DNA of 21,211 nucleotides from Anaerolinea sp. (GTDB lineage: Bacteria > Chloroflexota > Anaerolineae > Anaerolineales > Anaerolineaceae), in contig PNNU01000009.1 in NCBI GenBank assembly GCA_013824385.1, positions 1 to 21,211 on the forward strand. Direction: 5' to 3'. Below the pieces are notes generated by a model. The model did no database searches. It was not told the origin of the DNA and saw only the letters and a list, made by a program, of their open reading frames with translations. This document shows positions 1 to 8,631 of the stretch, piece by piece; the first letter of the stretch is position 1; the number at the start of each line of letters is the position of its first letter. The position numbers and the translations under genes are program-made.

Positions 1-126
1 GAGAATCCAACTCAAAGGACTTTCAAGATCATTCGTATGCCTGCAGATGGACTTTCTTATGCAATTTGTATTGCCGAAAAACATCACCTTACTTACAACA
101 TGATCATGGAGCGGATCACACAATGA
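1..126 (+). CDS. C-terminal end of a MutS-family ATPase (5' truncated)
   Basis: An open frame runs in from the left edge and stops with TGA at 124-126, giving 41 residues. The tail reads RMPADGLSYAICIAEKHHLT followed by a short basic/polar end. An ADG-x-SYA-x-x-x-AEK pattern is typical of the end of the MutS domain V ATPase, where the last strand meets the dimerisation helices. The next gene, also MutS-like, starts inside this stop codon (ATGA overlap at 123-126), so two MutS-like subunits are probably translated together and may act as a pair. The N-terminus, Walker motifs and promoter are outside the window. Assignment to the MutS superfamily is an inference from a short tail and from the neighbour. 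Confidence 0.6.
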   Translation, partial: ENPTQRTFKIIRMPADGLSYAICIAEKHHLTYNMIMERITQ

Positions 127-1619
127 AAGCATTCTTGATGTTTCGCGATCATGATTTCAATCCTCAAGAACCACTTCCTGTCAACGCTTCGGACCTGGTT
201 CATGATCTGGAACTTAATACAATGCTCAACGCGATGTCGCTCGGTGATAGTTTTTTGTTCGATATCGTAAAAGAAGCGATCTTAACAAGTATCGATGATA
301 TGGATTCGATTCTGTATCGACAAGAGATAATGAAAGATTGTTTGAATAATCCTGCGGTGATTCGAAAAATCTATCAGATCCCAATAAAATCTAAGGATAG
401 AGAACATCGGCGCTGGTTGGGTACTTTTACACATTCACCAAGCGGAGTCTTGAGCAGTTCGGTGAGTTTGATGGAAATGTTTGTCGTTTTACTTAAAGAG
501 CTAAAGAAAATTGCTGATGAACATTCGAATGAATTTAAGTCTGAGGGATTCGAACGATTCTTCTCGATGATAAAGAGTGAACTCGATGATGAATATTTCG
601 CTACTGTTGAATACCATCTCAAACAGTTGAAGTTTCGTGAGGGAGTTTTGATCAGTGCTGAATTGGGTAAGGGTAATGAGGGTTCGAACTATGCCCTACG
701 TCTATCCAATAGCAAAAACAAAAATTGGATAAAGGAATTATTTAGCAAGAAAACGCCAGTGTATTCGTTTACTATTAGCGAAAGAGACGATGCCGGTGCA
801 CGCGCGTTGGGTGATCTAAAAGACATAGGGGTCAATTCTGCTGCCAATGCTTTAGCGCAAGCCACAGAGCATATTGAAAGCTTCCTCAATATGCTCCGAA
901 ACGAACTGGCTTTCTACGTTGGTTGTATTAACCTCAAGGAACAATTGGAGAAAACCGGGAATCCGATTGCTTTTCCCAATCCTGTCGCAAAGAACGAACG
1001 CAGACATTCATTCCATGGCATGTACGATGTGAGTCTGGCGTTGACCATGAAACAGGAAATTGTCGGTAACGATATCGACGCCGATGCGAAGAACCTTGTG
1101 GTCATAACCGGTGCAAACCAGGGTGGAAAATCGACATTCTTGCGAAGTATTGGCCTCGCTCAACTGATGATGCAGGCTGGTATGTTTGTACCTGCGAGAG
1201 ATTTTTGTGCCAATTTGTGCCAAGGAGTGTTCACACATTACAGACGTAAAGAAGATGCCTCAATGAAGAGTGGCAAATTGGATGAAGAATTGAGTAGAAT
1301 GAGCGCAATTGTTGATCAGATAAAACCAAATTCCTTAATGCTGTTTAATGAATCGTTTGCAGCAACGAATGAACGAGAGGGATCTGAGATTGCTCGGCAA
1401 ATAACAAGTGCATTGTTGGAACAGAATGTCAAAATTTTCTTTGTAACTCATATGTACGAGTTCGCGCGAATATTCTTTGAAAAACAGAAGAAGGATGCTA
1501 TCTTCTTACGAGCTGAAAGAAAGGCTGGTGGGAAACGTACCTATAAACTGTTGGTAGGTGATCCATTACCAACAAGTTATGGGGAGGATATATTCAAAAC
1601 TGTTTTTGGAAATAAATAG
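123..1619 (+). CDS. MutS-like ATPase (lever/core plus ATPase domain, no mismatch-binding domain)
   Basis: This is a 498-residue protein. The ATG at 123 is chosen because it overlaps the upstream stop as ATGA and has GGAG at 108-111; an in-frame ATG at 66 lies inside the upstream gene. Residues 1-310 are mostly helical and match a MutS core/lever region. The ATPase domain follows: Walker A GANQGGKST with K336, a Walker B-like strand LMLFNESFAATNEREG (N409-E410), and an H-loop FFVTHMYEFA. It lacks the N-terminal mismatch-recognition and connector domains of true MutS (over 800 residues). The Walker B aspartate is replaced by Asn409 while the catalytic Glu410 remains, which I recall as usual in this short MutS-related group. 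It is probably a cytosolic DNA-dependent ATPase of unknown target. Its end faces the phosphatase gene, 27 bp away. Confidence 0.85.
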   Translation: MKAFLMFRDHDFNPQEPLPVNASDLVHDLELNTMLNAMSLGDSFLFDIVKEAILTSIDDMDSILYRQEIMKDCLNNPAVIRKIYQIPIKSKDREHRRWLGTFTHSPSGVLSSSVSLMEMFVVLLKELKKIADEHSNEFKSEGFERFFSMIKSELDDEYFATVEYHLKQLKFREGVLISAELGKGNEGSNYALRLSNSKNKNWIKELFSKKTPVYSFTISERDDAGARALGDLKDIGVNSAANALAQATEHIESFLNMLRNELAFYVGCINLKEQLEKTGNPIAFPNPVAKNERRHSFHGMYDVSLALTMKQEIVGNDIDADAKNLVVITGANQGGKSTFLRSIGLAQLMMQAGMFVPARDFCANLCQGVFTHYRRKEDASMKSGKLDEELSRMSAIVDQIKPNSLMLFNESFAATNEREGSEIARQITSALLEQNVKIFFVTHMYEFARIFFEKQKKDAIFLRAERKAGGKRTYKLLVGDPLPTSYGEDIFKTVFGNK

Positions 1620-1646
1620 CAAAGTTTTTTCCTGTATAGTGTCCGG

Positions 1647-2261
1647 TTAGCCTTCAAGATGACAAGTGTCGTTTAATGAACAAATCGTAAAATCTTGATC
1701 TTCCATCTCGATGATATTGATCGCACACGGCTCCTGACGTAAATGCCAGAACCGCTCGAGTCCCAATCCAAGCATATTCAATAGAATTATCCGATTAACA
1801 ACAGTGTGGCTGACCACGACAATAGTCCGACCTTGATGCTTTTTGGTGATGGAGTAAATTACTCCCATTGCCCGATCCTGGACCGATTTTAATGACTCAC
1901 CATCTGGTATCTCACACTTCTCTGGGTGTTCATACCAATTGTTGATTTGATTATTCCATTTTTCTTTGGCTTCAATTGGAGATAATCCCTGCCATTTTCC
2001 ATAATTGATATCGATTAATCCTAAGTTTGTTTCTACAAGAACACTACATTTCAAGGCAATTGATTCTGCAGTGACTGTTGCGCGACTTAATGGGCTAGAA
2101 TAAACAATTTCAGGCTTCCAATTATTGGCAATTCTTTGAGCAGTTTTACTGGCTTGTTCCAACCCGTTGGAATTTAATTCAACGTCATATTGACCTCGGA
2201 ACCGCTCAATGCGGTTCCATTCCGTTTGCCCATGTCGTACTAATATTAGATTTGTAACCAT
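1647..2261 (-). CDS. Histidine phosphatase family protein (phosphoglycerate mutase-like / CobC-like)
   Basis: This 204-residue protein belongs to the histidine phosphatase superfamily, which works through a phosphohistidine intermediate. The catalytic signature LVRHGQTEWN lies at residues 7-16 with His10 as nucleophile, R60 is in YSSPLSRA, and the second histidine is H152 in VVVSHTVVNR. Length and motifs fit the small alpha-ribazole phosphatase/broad-specificity phosphatase group or a cofactor-dependent phosphoglycerate mutase-like enzyme; the sequence cannot decide the substrate. The start ATG at 2261 follows TTGGAG with 7-nt spacing. It lies 63 bp downstream of enolase on the same strand, which suggests a sugar-phosphate role, but an intrinsic terminator stands between them. 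Any transcript from the enolase promoter would have to read through it. Confidence 0.85.
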   Translation of the reverse strand: MVTNLILVRHGQTEWNRIERFRGQYDVELNSNGLEQASKTAQRIANNWKPEIVYSSPLSRATVTAESIALKCSVLVETNLGLIDINYGKWQGLSPIEAKEKWNNQINNWYEHPEKCEIPDGESLKSVQDRAMGVIYSITKKHQGRTIVVVSHTVVNRIILLNMLGLGLERFWHLRQEPCAINIIEMEDQDFTICSLNDTCHLEG

Positions 2262-2274
2262 TTGTTTACTCCAA

Positions 2275-2304
2275 GAAAAAAGGGCTGGGTGTAAAACCCA
2301 GCCC
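2275..2304 (-). terminator. Intrinsic terminator after enolase
   Basis: On the minus strand a 9-bp GC-rich stem (GGGCTGGGT at 2282-2290 pairing with ACCCAGCCC at 2296-2304, 5-nt loop) is followed by six T residues. It lies 20 bp past the enolase stop. The T-run abuts the ribosome binding site of the downstream phosphatase gene, so termination competes directly with expression of that gene. Confidence 0.85.
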
Positions 2305-2324
2305 CAAGATTGAGAACAATCTAA

Positions 2325-3735
<1,411 letters not shown>

Positions 3736-3739
3736 GTTA

Positions 3740-3767
3740 ATTCTATCCTTTCCTATCTAGGCGTCAA
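3740..3767 (-). promoter_or_regulatory. eno: Sigma-70-type promoter of enolase
   Basis: On the minus strand the -35 TTGACG (3767-3762), a 16-bp spacer and the -10 TAGAAT (3745-3740) precede the riboswitch. The expected start near 3733 coincides with the first aptamer base. The MFS promoter has the same design: TTGACT, 16 bp, TAGAAT. Confidence 0.75.
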
Positions 3768-3871
3768 GCAAACGCAGCGGATCCAGAGTAATTGCAAACA
3801 AACAGTGGTTCAATCATCTGTTTAGGAGGACAATTTTTGGTGTATCTTTGATCGTTGTTTTTCCCGCATGC

Positions 3872-4318
3872 TCATTCAGTTTTGTCATGGGATGTTTCTG
3901 TTGTAAATATACTGCTCAATCCCAAGGCTATTCTGGCAAAATGATCAATAGCCGGGTCGATTATTTCTACTGCCTGTGGACTGAGTGCTCCGTAACCTCG
4001 CATGCGTTTCGAACGGCTTTCTTCCAGACTCTCCCAACTAATACTCATCTCGGCCATGATGACACTTTCAAGGCTTTCTTCAATAGGTCTCAATCCAAGT
4101 ATTTCTGTAAAATCTTTCAACTCTACTAATGTATTCGCTATCTTTTTTTGAATCAGTTCGCGGGATTGGATATCCAAATTTGATTTACCTAAATACAAAA
4201 TCCCAATTTCGTCCCCCTCTGAAAGCAATCGATCAGATAGCCGAAGGGCTTTCTCAAATAAAAGTAGAGAGGCATGTAAAGATCTTTCCTGTGAAGGAGT
4301 CAGTAAGGTTGCTTTCAT
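3872..4318 (-). CDS. Unknown helical protein co-transcribed with the MFS transporter
   Basis: I do not recognise this 148-residue protein. It is predicted soluble and mostly helical, with no signal peptide or membrane segment. It has many charged residues, an Arg/Lys patch SRSKRMRGYG in the C-terminal half, and no obvious metal-binding or catalytic motif. The ATG at 4318 lies one base after the MFS stop codon, so the two genes are almost certainly one transcript with coupled translation. That places it under the same fluoride-type riboswitch. A regulator, accessory factor or four-helix-bundle-like protein are all possible; nothing in the sequence decides. The stop is followed by about 100 bp of AT-rich DNA with only a weak AAACAG/CTGTTT hairpin, and then the enolase promoter. 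Confidence 0.75.
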   Translation of the reverse strand: MKATLLTPSQERSLHASLLLFEKALRLSDRLLSEGDEIGILYLGKSNLDIQSRELIQKKIANTLVELKDFTEILGLRPIEESLESVIMAEMSISWESLEESRSKRMRGYGALSPQAVEIIDPAIDHFARIALGLSSIFTTETSHDKTE

Positions 4319-4319
4319 A

Positions 4320-5555
4320 TTAGCCAGTACTCGGTTTTTTTACTGGCAAGAACCACAAAGCTGCAAACGCAATGAATGCCATGATCGCACCGAAAGCAAA
4401 GGGGGCAGCAGGTGATACGCGGTTCCACAAGATCCCGGCGAGCAAACTAGCCGGCAGAGCCATTACCCCTACAGACGCATTATAAAGACCATATGCAGCC
4501 CCGCGGTTTTCTTCAGGTACCAATTCAGCTACCATCGCCTTGGCGGAACCTTCCGTGAAGGCATAATATAATCCGTAGAATCCATACAGACCCCAAATCA
4601 TCCATCCTTGTTGCGCTACTGCAAAACCAAGATATACCAGAGCGTAGACAGCCCACCCAATTGTGATGGCTTTACGACGGCCAATTTTATCTGAAATCCT
4701 ACCTGCTGGAATTGCGGCCAGGGCGGATACCAGGTTGAATAATGCAATTACCAACGGGATTGTAGTAGTAGAGATGCCTACGTCATTTGCCCGCAAGATC
4801 AGAAACGCATCCGATGAATTTCCCAGCGTAAAGAGCAGCATTATACCCAAAAAACCTGCAAAAGAACCGCGCAACGCCTTTAAGGAGATTTTCTGTTTAC
4901 TAACCGGTTGTTTTCGTTCTCTTACAAAAAACCCAATAATTAAAAGAGGGATTGCTGCAACCAAACCAGCAACAAAAAAGATTTCGTTGTATTTATGAGG
5001 ATGAGAATCCCATAATCGCAACAACCCATAAGCAATCAACGGTCCGGCGACTGATCCAAGGGTGTCCAGTGTCCGCTGAACACCAAAGGCGAAACCGAGT
5101 TTCCGGTTTCCAGCAGAGCCAGCCACTAACGCGTCTCTCGGTGCATCCTTTAGACCTTTGCCTATGCCATCCGTCAGACGCAAGCCAAAAACAGCAGCGC
5201 CACTAGCTGCGAACCCCAGACCAAATCGCGCTATGGCGGATAGAGCATACCCAATGAAGACCAGTATTTTTCGGACACCCAATAGATCGGAAAGATAACC
5301 TGCCCCGATCTTCATCAGGCTCGCCACGGTGGTCAGCGCACCCTCGATCAAACCAACAAATTCTTTATTGAGACCAAGTACCGAAGTATAAAAAACGGGC
5401 AGGATGGGCTGAATCATATCTTGAGCCATACCGCCAAAGAAAGCGACCCAGCCTAGAGAAACAACATTTCTTCCAAGACCTTTTTCATCTGGTACGATGG
5501 GTGAAGATCCTGAAGAGCCGTCACGATCGTTTTTTTCTTTTAGGATGTCTGACAT
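4320..5555 (-). CDS. MFS transporter under a fluoride-type riboswitch
   Basis: This 411-residue polytopic protein fits a twelve-helix Major Facilitator. It begins with about 28 polar residues and then FFGGMAQDMIQPILPVFYTS. It has a motif A-like loop GYLSDLLGVRKILV after helix 2 and its C-half counterpart GRISDKIGRRKAITIG. It also has the patch DGIGKGLKDAPRDALVA, typical of the MFS subgroup related to archaeal MJ1317-like permeases. It should act in the cytoplasmic membrane; the substrate cannot be read from sequence. The ATG at 5555 follows AAAGG with 8-nt spacing. The gene heads a two-gene operon with the 148-aa protein and is preceded by a promoter, a fluoride aptamer and a terminator. This is the best hint to function: fluoride export, or handling of a fluoride-affected metabolite. 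No CrcB/Fluc or CLC-F gene is in the window. Confidence 0.92.
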   Translation of the reverse strand: MSDILKEKNDRDGSSGSSPIVPDEKGLGRNVVSLGWVAFFGGMAQDMIQPILPVFYTSVLGLNKEFVGLIEGALTTVASLMKIGAGYLSDLLGVRKILVFIGYALSAIARFGLGFAASGAAVFGLRLTDGIGKGLKDAPRDALVAGSAGNRKLGFAFGVQRTLDTLGSVAGPLIAYGLLRLWDSHPHKYNEIFFVAGLVAAIPLLIIGFFVRERKQPVSKQKISLKALRGSFAGFLGIMLLFTLGNSSDAFLILRANDVGISTTTIPLVIALFNLVSALAAIPAGRISDKIGRRKAITIGWAVYALVYLGFAVAQQGWMIWGLYGFYGLYYAFTEGSAKAMVAELVPEENRGAAYGLYNASVGVMALPASLLAGILWNRVSPAAPFAFGAIMAFIAFAALWFLPVKKPSTG

Positions 5556-5578
5556 ACACTTTACCTTTTGTGTGAAAC

Positions 5579-5619
5579 AAAAAAGCTTCTACATAATGGA
5601 TTATCCACATGTAGAAGCT
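5579..5619 (-). terminator. Riboswitch expression-platform terminator before the MFS gene
   Basis: This is a perfect 11-bp stem on the minus strand, AGCTTCTACAT (5619-5609) with ATGTAGAAGCT (5594-5584). An inner TGGA/TCCA pairing extends it, and a run of six T follows (5584-5579). It is mutually exclusive with the aptamer pseudoknot. Confidence 0.9.
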
Positions 5620-5668
5620 ATCAGCCAATCCTGGCGGTTTGATGATTCTTATGCGAGCTTCATCGCTA
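5579..5668 (-). promoter_or_regulatory. Fluoride (crcB) riboswitch controlling the MFS operon
   Basis: Reading the minus strand from 5667, the RNA has AGCGAUGAAGCUCGC, a 12-nt linker, AAACCGCC, a 5-nt loop, then UGGCUGAUAGCUUCUAC. GCGA/UCGC and GCCA/UGGC form the two stems. GAAGCU and AGCUUC form the pseudoknot. The match to the fluoride aptamer consensus is at least as good as in the enolase copy. The AGCUUC strand is also the first half of the terminator at 5579-5619, so binding should prevent termination. Total length is 90 nt, equal to the enolase element, but loops and linkers differ while the pairing partners are kept. That indicates selection on structure rather than a recent copy. Confidence 0.92.
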
Positions 5669-5674
5669 CTTGTA

Positions 5675-5702
5675 ATTCTAAATCTTTTCAATTTTGAGTC
5701 AA
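5675..5702 (-). promoter_or_regulatory. Sigma-70-type promoter of the MFS operon
   Basis: On the minus strand: -35 TTGACT (5702-5697), 16-bp spacer, -10 TAGAAT (5680-5675). The predicted start near 5668 is the first aptamer base, as at the enolase promoter. Confidence 0.75.
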
Positions 5703-5741
5703 GTATAAAGCAAAAACCTTTTTATGTGAGGTTTATTGTAG

Positions 5742-6059
5742 TTATCTTATTTCGATTTTATTACTGACCGGATTGATGCTGCAAAAACGGTTGAGCCTTC
5801 CCGATGTGGTTGGGGAATGATGCTATCACTGGTCGCCCTGGGTCCAATCTATTCATTCGTTTATACCGAAGTTGGGATTCACCCAGATGGGCTTCTTGCT
5901 CGTGGTACCGCCTCTGATCCAGATATCCCAAAGGATGTAGCCGGCGCGAAGTGGTATGAAGTGCCTGGTATTTGGTGGAATACGGTTGAAAGATTATCCT
6001 GGACGATGGTGGGTAAGCCGGCAGCTTATGGGTGTAAGTTTAGGCCTATACAGCAATAA
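5742..6059 (+). pseudogene. Decayed gene fragment, copy 1 (C-terminal remnant of an unknown protein)
   Basis: A frame is open from just after a TAG at 5739-5741 to TAA at 6057-6059. The first ATG is at 5817 (80 residues), without a convincing ribosome binding site, and the frame stays open and protein-like upstream of it. Residues LSLVALGPIYSFVYTEVG look like part of a membrane helix, followed by RGTASDPDIP, WYEVPGIWWNTVERLSW and TMVGKPA. The same sequence recurs at 16437-16840 with three in-frame stops and an insertion, so this is most likely the better-preserved end of an ancient duplicated gene. I do not recognise the family. A short functional protein cannot be excluded. The 420 bp from 6060 to 6479 hold only AT-rich DNA, a short repeat (6204-6226) and the next promoter. 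Confidence 0.45.
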
Positions 6060-6203
6060 AGGCAAAAATACGGTGAGAATTTGCTAATTGAACTTTCTAA
6101 TCTTAAGCATCTTTTTAATTTAGTAATTAGTATGACAGCCAGAGTAATAATCGACATCTTACATTGGTACATACGAATCTAGACAAAGTTTCATAAAAAT
6201 GTA

Positions 6204-6226
6204 TAGTCCATTTTCAGTCTTCATAA
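6204..6226 (+). repeat. 23-bp dispersed repeat, copy 1
   Basis: A TAGTCCATTTTCAG stretch, one variable base and CTTCATAA. It recurs at 16989-17011 with a single mismatch, at the equivalent place downstream of the second copy of the decayed gene. Here only one CTTCAT hexamer is present and no -10 sequence follows at the expected 10-bp distance. Confidence 0.7.
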
Positions 6227-6464
6227 TCTACTCGGATTAGGAGTTCTGCAACTATTTAAGTTAGTAAGTGTCGAAAACGCAACGTCTCAAAAATAGTAAT
6301 TCGTCCACCAAAGATGTTTCCAAGTTAATTTTGTGCTCCTTATTAGTTACTCAAAGAAAATTGAAGATAACTTGTGATTATTTTTAAACGGCAAATTGTC
6401 TTATTACTCAAAAGAAAAACCCGATAAAACGTGAGTAGTAATAAATAGGTTTCGTAAAGATGGT

Positions 6465-6470
6465 TATAAT
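6465..6470 (+). promoter_or_regulatory. -10 element for a leaderless transcript of the DMT transporter gene
   Basis: A perfect TATAAT lies only 9 bp before the ATG at 6480, and no ribosome binding site separates them. Transcription would start at or within a few bases of the start codon, giving a leaderless mRNA. The -35 position holds no good TTGACA match, so an activator may be needed. Confidence 0.5.
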
Positions 6471-6479
6471 CAAACCTCG

Positions 6480-7541
6480 ATGAAACGAATCCACCTTTAT
6501 CCGATTATGCAGGCATTGTTAGCCGCTTTGTTGTTTGGCGCAAGTGCTCCATTGGCTAAATTGCTTTTAGGCGACATCGAACCAGTACCCTTGGCTGCCT
6601 TCTTATACCTTGGGAGTGGATTCGGTATACTTGCGATTAAATTAATTCAAAAAATTGGCAAGAAGAAACAAAACAATGAAGCTCAGATTAAAAAAGCGGA
6701 CTTTTTTTGGCTGGTGGGAGCCATCTTAGCAGGTGGTGTTGCAGCCCCGATCATTTTATTATTCAGTCTCAAAAACACTCCAGCATCAACAGCCTCATTA
6801 CTCCTCAACTTTGAAAGCGTGGCAACAACCTTGATTGCGATAATCGCCTTCAAGGAAGCCATTAGCCATCGTGCATGGTGGGCTGTAGGGTTGATCACTC
6901 TTTCCAGCATACTGCTTTCCCTTAACATTTCCACTGGATGGGGTTTATCTCTGGGTGCATTGGGAATTGTAATCGCTTGTATTTTGTGGGGCATTGATAA
7001 TAACTTCACACGAAATATCTCTGCAAAAGACCCGTTGAGTATTGTGACCATTAAAGGTCTTGCAGCAGGAAGTTTTTCGCTGATTTTAGCATTTAGTTTG
7101 GGGGACTCCTTACCGTCACTTGGAATCATCCTGTATGCCATGGTTTTAGGTTGTTTTTGTTACGGATTCAGTATTGTGCTTTTCATTCGTGCCATGCGTT
7201 CACTAGGCGCAGCACGGACCAGCGCTGTTTTTGGAACCGCCCCGCTTGCGGGTATGATATTATCGTTCGTTGTATTCAAAGAACTCCCCGGATGGATGTT
7301 TTTTATTGCTCTTCCTCTTATGGTGATTGGAACACTATTTTTAACGGGTGAAGAACACGAACATCGACACCTTCATAGTGCGATCGTTCACGAGCACGCA
7401 CATTCTCATGAAGATGCTCATCATTTTCATGATCACAATGGGGAGTTCGTCAATAGTCATTCACATGTTCACTCCCATGATGAAATCCAACACTCACATC
7501 ATCACATGCCTGATATTCATCATCGTCACGTTCATTCATAG
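6480..7541 (+). CDS. DMT/EamA-family transporter with a His-rich cytosolic tail
   Basis: This 353-residue protein has about ten membrane helices arranged as two EamA repeats (roughly residues 8-145 and 155-290). LLFGASAPLAKLLL opens the first repeat, and the pattern RAMRSLGAARTSAVFGTAPL in the second is typical of the Drug/Metabolite Transporter superfamily. Residues 293-353 are a hydrophilic tail packed with His, Asp and Glu, including HEHAHSHEDAHHFHDHNGEF and ending SHHHMPDIHHRHVHS. Such tails bind Zn, Ni or Co in many metal carriers, so metal transport or metal-regulated transport is likely. Substrate and direction are unknown. The ATG at 6480 has no ribosome binding site; a TATAAT box just upstream implies leaderless translation. 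It heads a transcript with the methyltransferase (21-bp gap) and the DsrE gene. Confidence 0.9.
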   Translation: MKRIHLYPIMQALLAALLFGASAPLAKLLLGDIEPVPLAAFLYLGSGFGILAIKLIQKIGKKKQNNEAQIKKADFFWLVGAILAGGVAAPIILLFSLKNTPASTASLLLNFESVATTLIAIIAFKEAISHRAWWAVGLITLSSILLSLNISTGWGLSLGALGIVIACILWGIDNNFTRNISAKDPLSIVTIKGLAAGSFSLILAFSLGDSLPSLGIILYAMVLGCFCYGFSIVLFIRAMRSLGAARTSAVFGTAPLAGMILSFVVFKELPGWMFFIALPLMVIGTLFLTGEEHEHRHLHSAIVHEHAHSHEDAHHFHDHNGEFVNSHSHVHSHDEIQHSHHHMPDIHHRHVHS

Positions 7542-7562
7542 CAAATTAGATCGTGAGGAATA

Positions 7563-8129
7563 ATGAAAACACGAGAAAGCGGTATGCCCGATGAACAAAC
7601 CTGGGATCAGTTTTATGACGCGGAGTTTATTCTCGACTCGATGGGTATTCAAAAACTAAAAGGGAACATAGCTGATCTGGGTTGTGGTTATGGTACATTT
7701 TCAATTCCTGCATCCAGACGCACAACCGGATTTGTTTACGCTATGGATATCGAAGCAGCCATGATCAGGGTCACTGAAGAAAAAATACGGGAAGAAAATA
7801 CCCCAAACGTAGTTACCATACTCAAAGACTTTTTATCCAATGGAACTGGTCTTGCTGATGGATGCTGTGAATACGTATTACTTTTCAATATTTTACATGC
7901 CGACCAACCTCTTGTGATCCTTGAAGAAGCCAAGAGGCTATTAATTTCTGGAGGAAAGGTCGCTGTAATTCACTGGATAAATGACCCTCGAACACCGCGC
8001 GGGCCTTCGATGAACATAAGACCTAAACCTGAAGACTGCCAGAAATGGTTGCTAGAATCTGGTTTTAGAGTCGAGAATAAGATTATTGATTTGCCGCCTT
8101 ACCATTATGGCCTAGTTGGAATAAAATGA
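7563..8129 (+). CDS. Class I SAM-dependent methyltransferase
   Basis: This 188-residue protein has a Rossmann-fold methyltransferase core. Motif I is IADLGCGYGTFSIPA (about residues 37-51), then an acidic end of strand 2 in YAMDIEAAM. Motif IV is in EYVLLFNILHAD, and motif VI in RLLISGGKVAVIHW. The C-terminal part (PRGPSMNIRPKPEDCQKWLL) resembles the substrate lobe of small Methyltransf_11/25-type enzymes. The acceptor is unknown: a small molecule or a metalloid is as possible as a macromolecule. GAGGAA lies 3-4 nt before ATG 7563. Its position between a His-tailed transporter and a DsrE-like protein suggests a role in the same metal, metalloid or sulfur pathway, but that is inference from context. 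Confidence 0.85.
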   Translation: MKTRESGMPDEQTWDQFYDAEFILDSMGIQKLKGNIADLGCGYGTFSIPASRRTTGFVYAMDIEAAMIRVTEEKIREENTPNVVTILKDFLSNGTGLADGCCEYVLLFNILHADQPLVILEEAKRLLISGGKVAVIHWINDPRTPRGPSMNIRPKPEDCQKWLLESGFRVENKIIDLPPYHYGLVGIK

Positions 8130-8162
8130 TTATCCTTATTATTTTTTGGAGGTATTTAGAAA

Positions 8163-8516
8163 ATGAAAACCTTGATTATTATCAATGATGCTCCATACGG
8201 GACTGAAAAAGCCTACAACGCTCTTCGTATGGCAATGATGTTGCAAAAAGAACACGCAGAGGTAGAAGTTCTAGTGTTTCTTATGGCAGATGCCGTCACT
8301 TGTGCTCTTCCTAACCAAAACACCCCTCAGGGGTATTACAACATCGAACGTATGTTGCGATCCGTGGTCAGCAAGGGAGGTCTTGTCAAAGCCTGTGGAA
8401 CTTGTGCTGAAGCTCGTGGTCTTAAAGACCTAACGTTAATCGAAGGGGTTGAGATCAGCACTATGAGTCAACTAACTCAATGGACGGTCGAATCGGATAA
8501 AGTACTTACTTTCTAG
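8163..8516 (+). CDS. DsrE/DsrF-like family protein
   Basis: This 117-residue protein fits the DsrE/F fold, small cytosolic proteins that often carry sulfur on conserved cysteines. It starts with KTLIIINDAPYGTEKAYNAL, the typical first strand and helix. Cys47 lies in MADAVTCAL, and Cys78 and Cys81 form a CGTC pair in KACGTCAEARGL. That cysteine site and the AEARGL continuation are the family's usual candidate sulfur-accepting position. GGAGG stands 11 nt upstream of the ATG, slightly far but clear. It lies 33 bp behind the methyltransferase on the same strand, so it is probably the last gene of the three-gene transcript. No other Dsr, Tus or rhodanese gene is in the window, so the sulfur donor and acceptor are not visible. 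Confidence 0.9.
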   Translation: MKTLIIINDAPYGTEKAYNALRMAMMLQKEHAEVEVLVFLMADAVTCALPNQNTPQGYYNIERMLRSVVSKGGLVKACGTCAEARGLKDLTLIEGVEISTMSQLTQWTVESDKVLTF

Positions 8517-8546
8517 CAAAATAAGATTCCTTTTCTGATCGAAAAA

Positions 8547-8620
8547 AGGTCGAGTTTTTAGGTGAGTTAACTTGGCTTAACTGCTTCTTTTTCAAGAATT
8601 TTATCGGTTTAGAACGACCT
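8547..8620 (+). other. Possible structured leader or operator before the cation transporter gene
   Basis: The 115-bp gap before the CDF-like gene holds nested inverted repeats: AGGTCG (8547-8552) with CGACCT (8615-8620), and inside them AGTTAA-N6-TTAACT (8565-8582). These could fold as RNA or act as a protein-binding palindrome. They do not match a riboswitch that I know, and I see no convincing -35/-10 pair here. Confidence 0.3.
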
Positions 8621-8631
8621 GATGTGAGTTC

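Noticed and set aside
3848..4129. 93-aa plus-strand frame opposite the 148-aa gene
   Set aside because: It is antisense to a gene with a clear operon position and has no ribosome binding site or recognisable domain.
6219..6240. A CTTCAT hexamer at 6219 as a sixth operator of the phased type
   Set aside because: Only one hexamer is present and the -10 position reads GATTAG; it is a relic within the duplicated segment.
7348..7563. 71-aa frame overlapping the end of the DMT transporter gene
   Set aside because: It is the +1 shadow of the His-rich tail; the real frame has family motifs and the repeat composition explains the open shadow.
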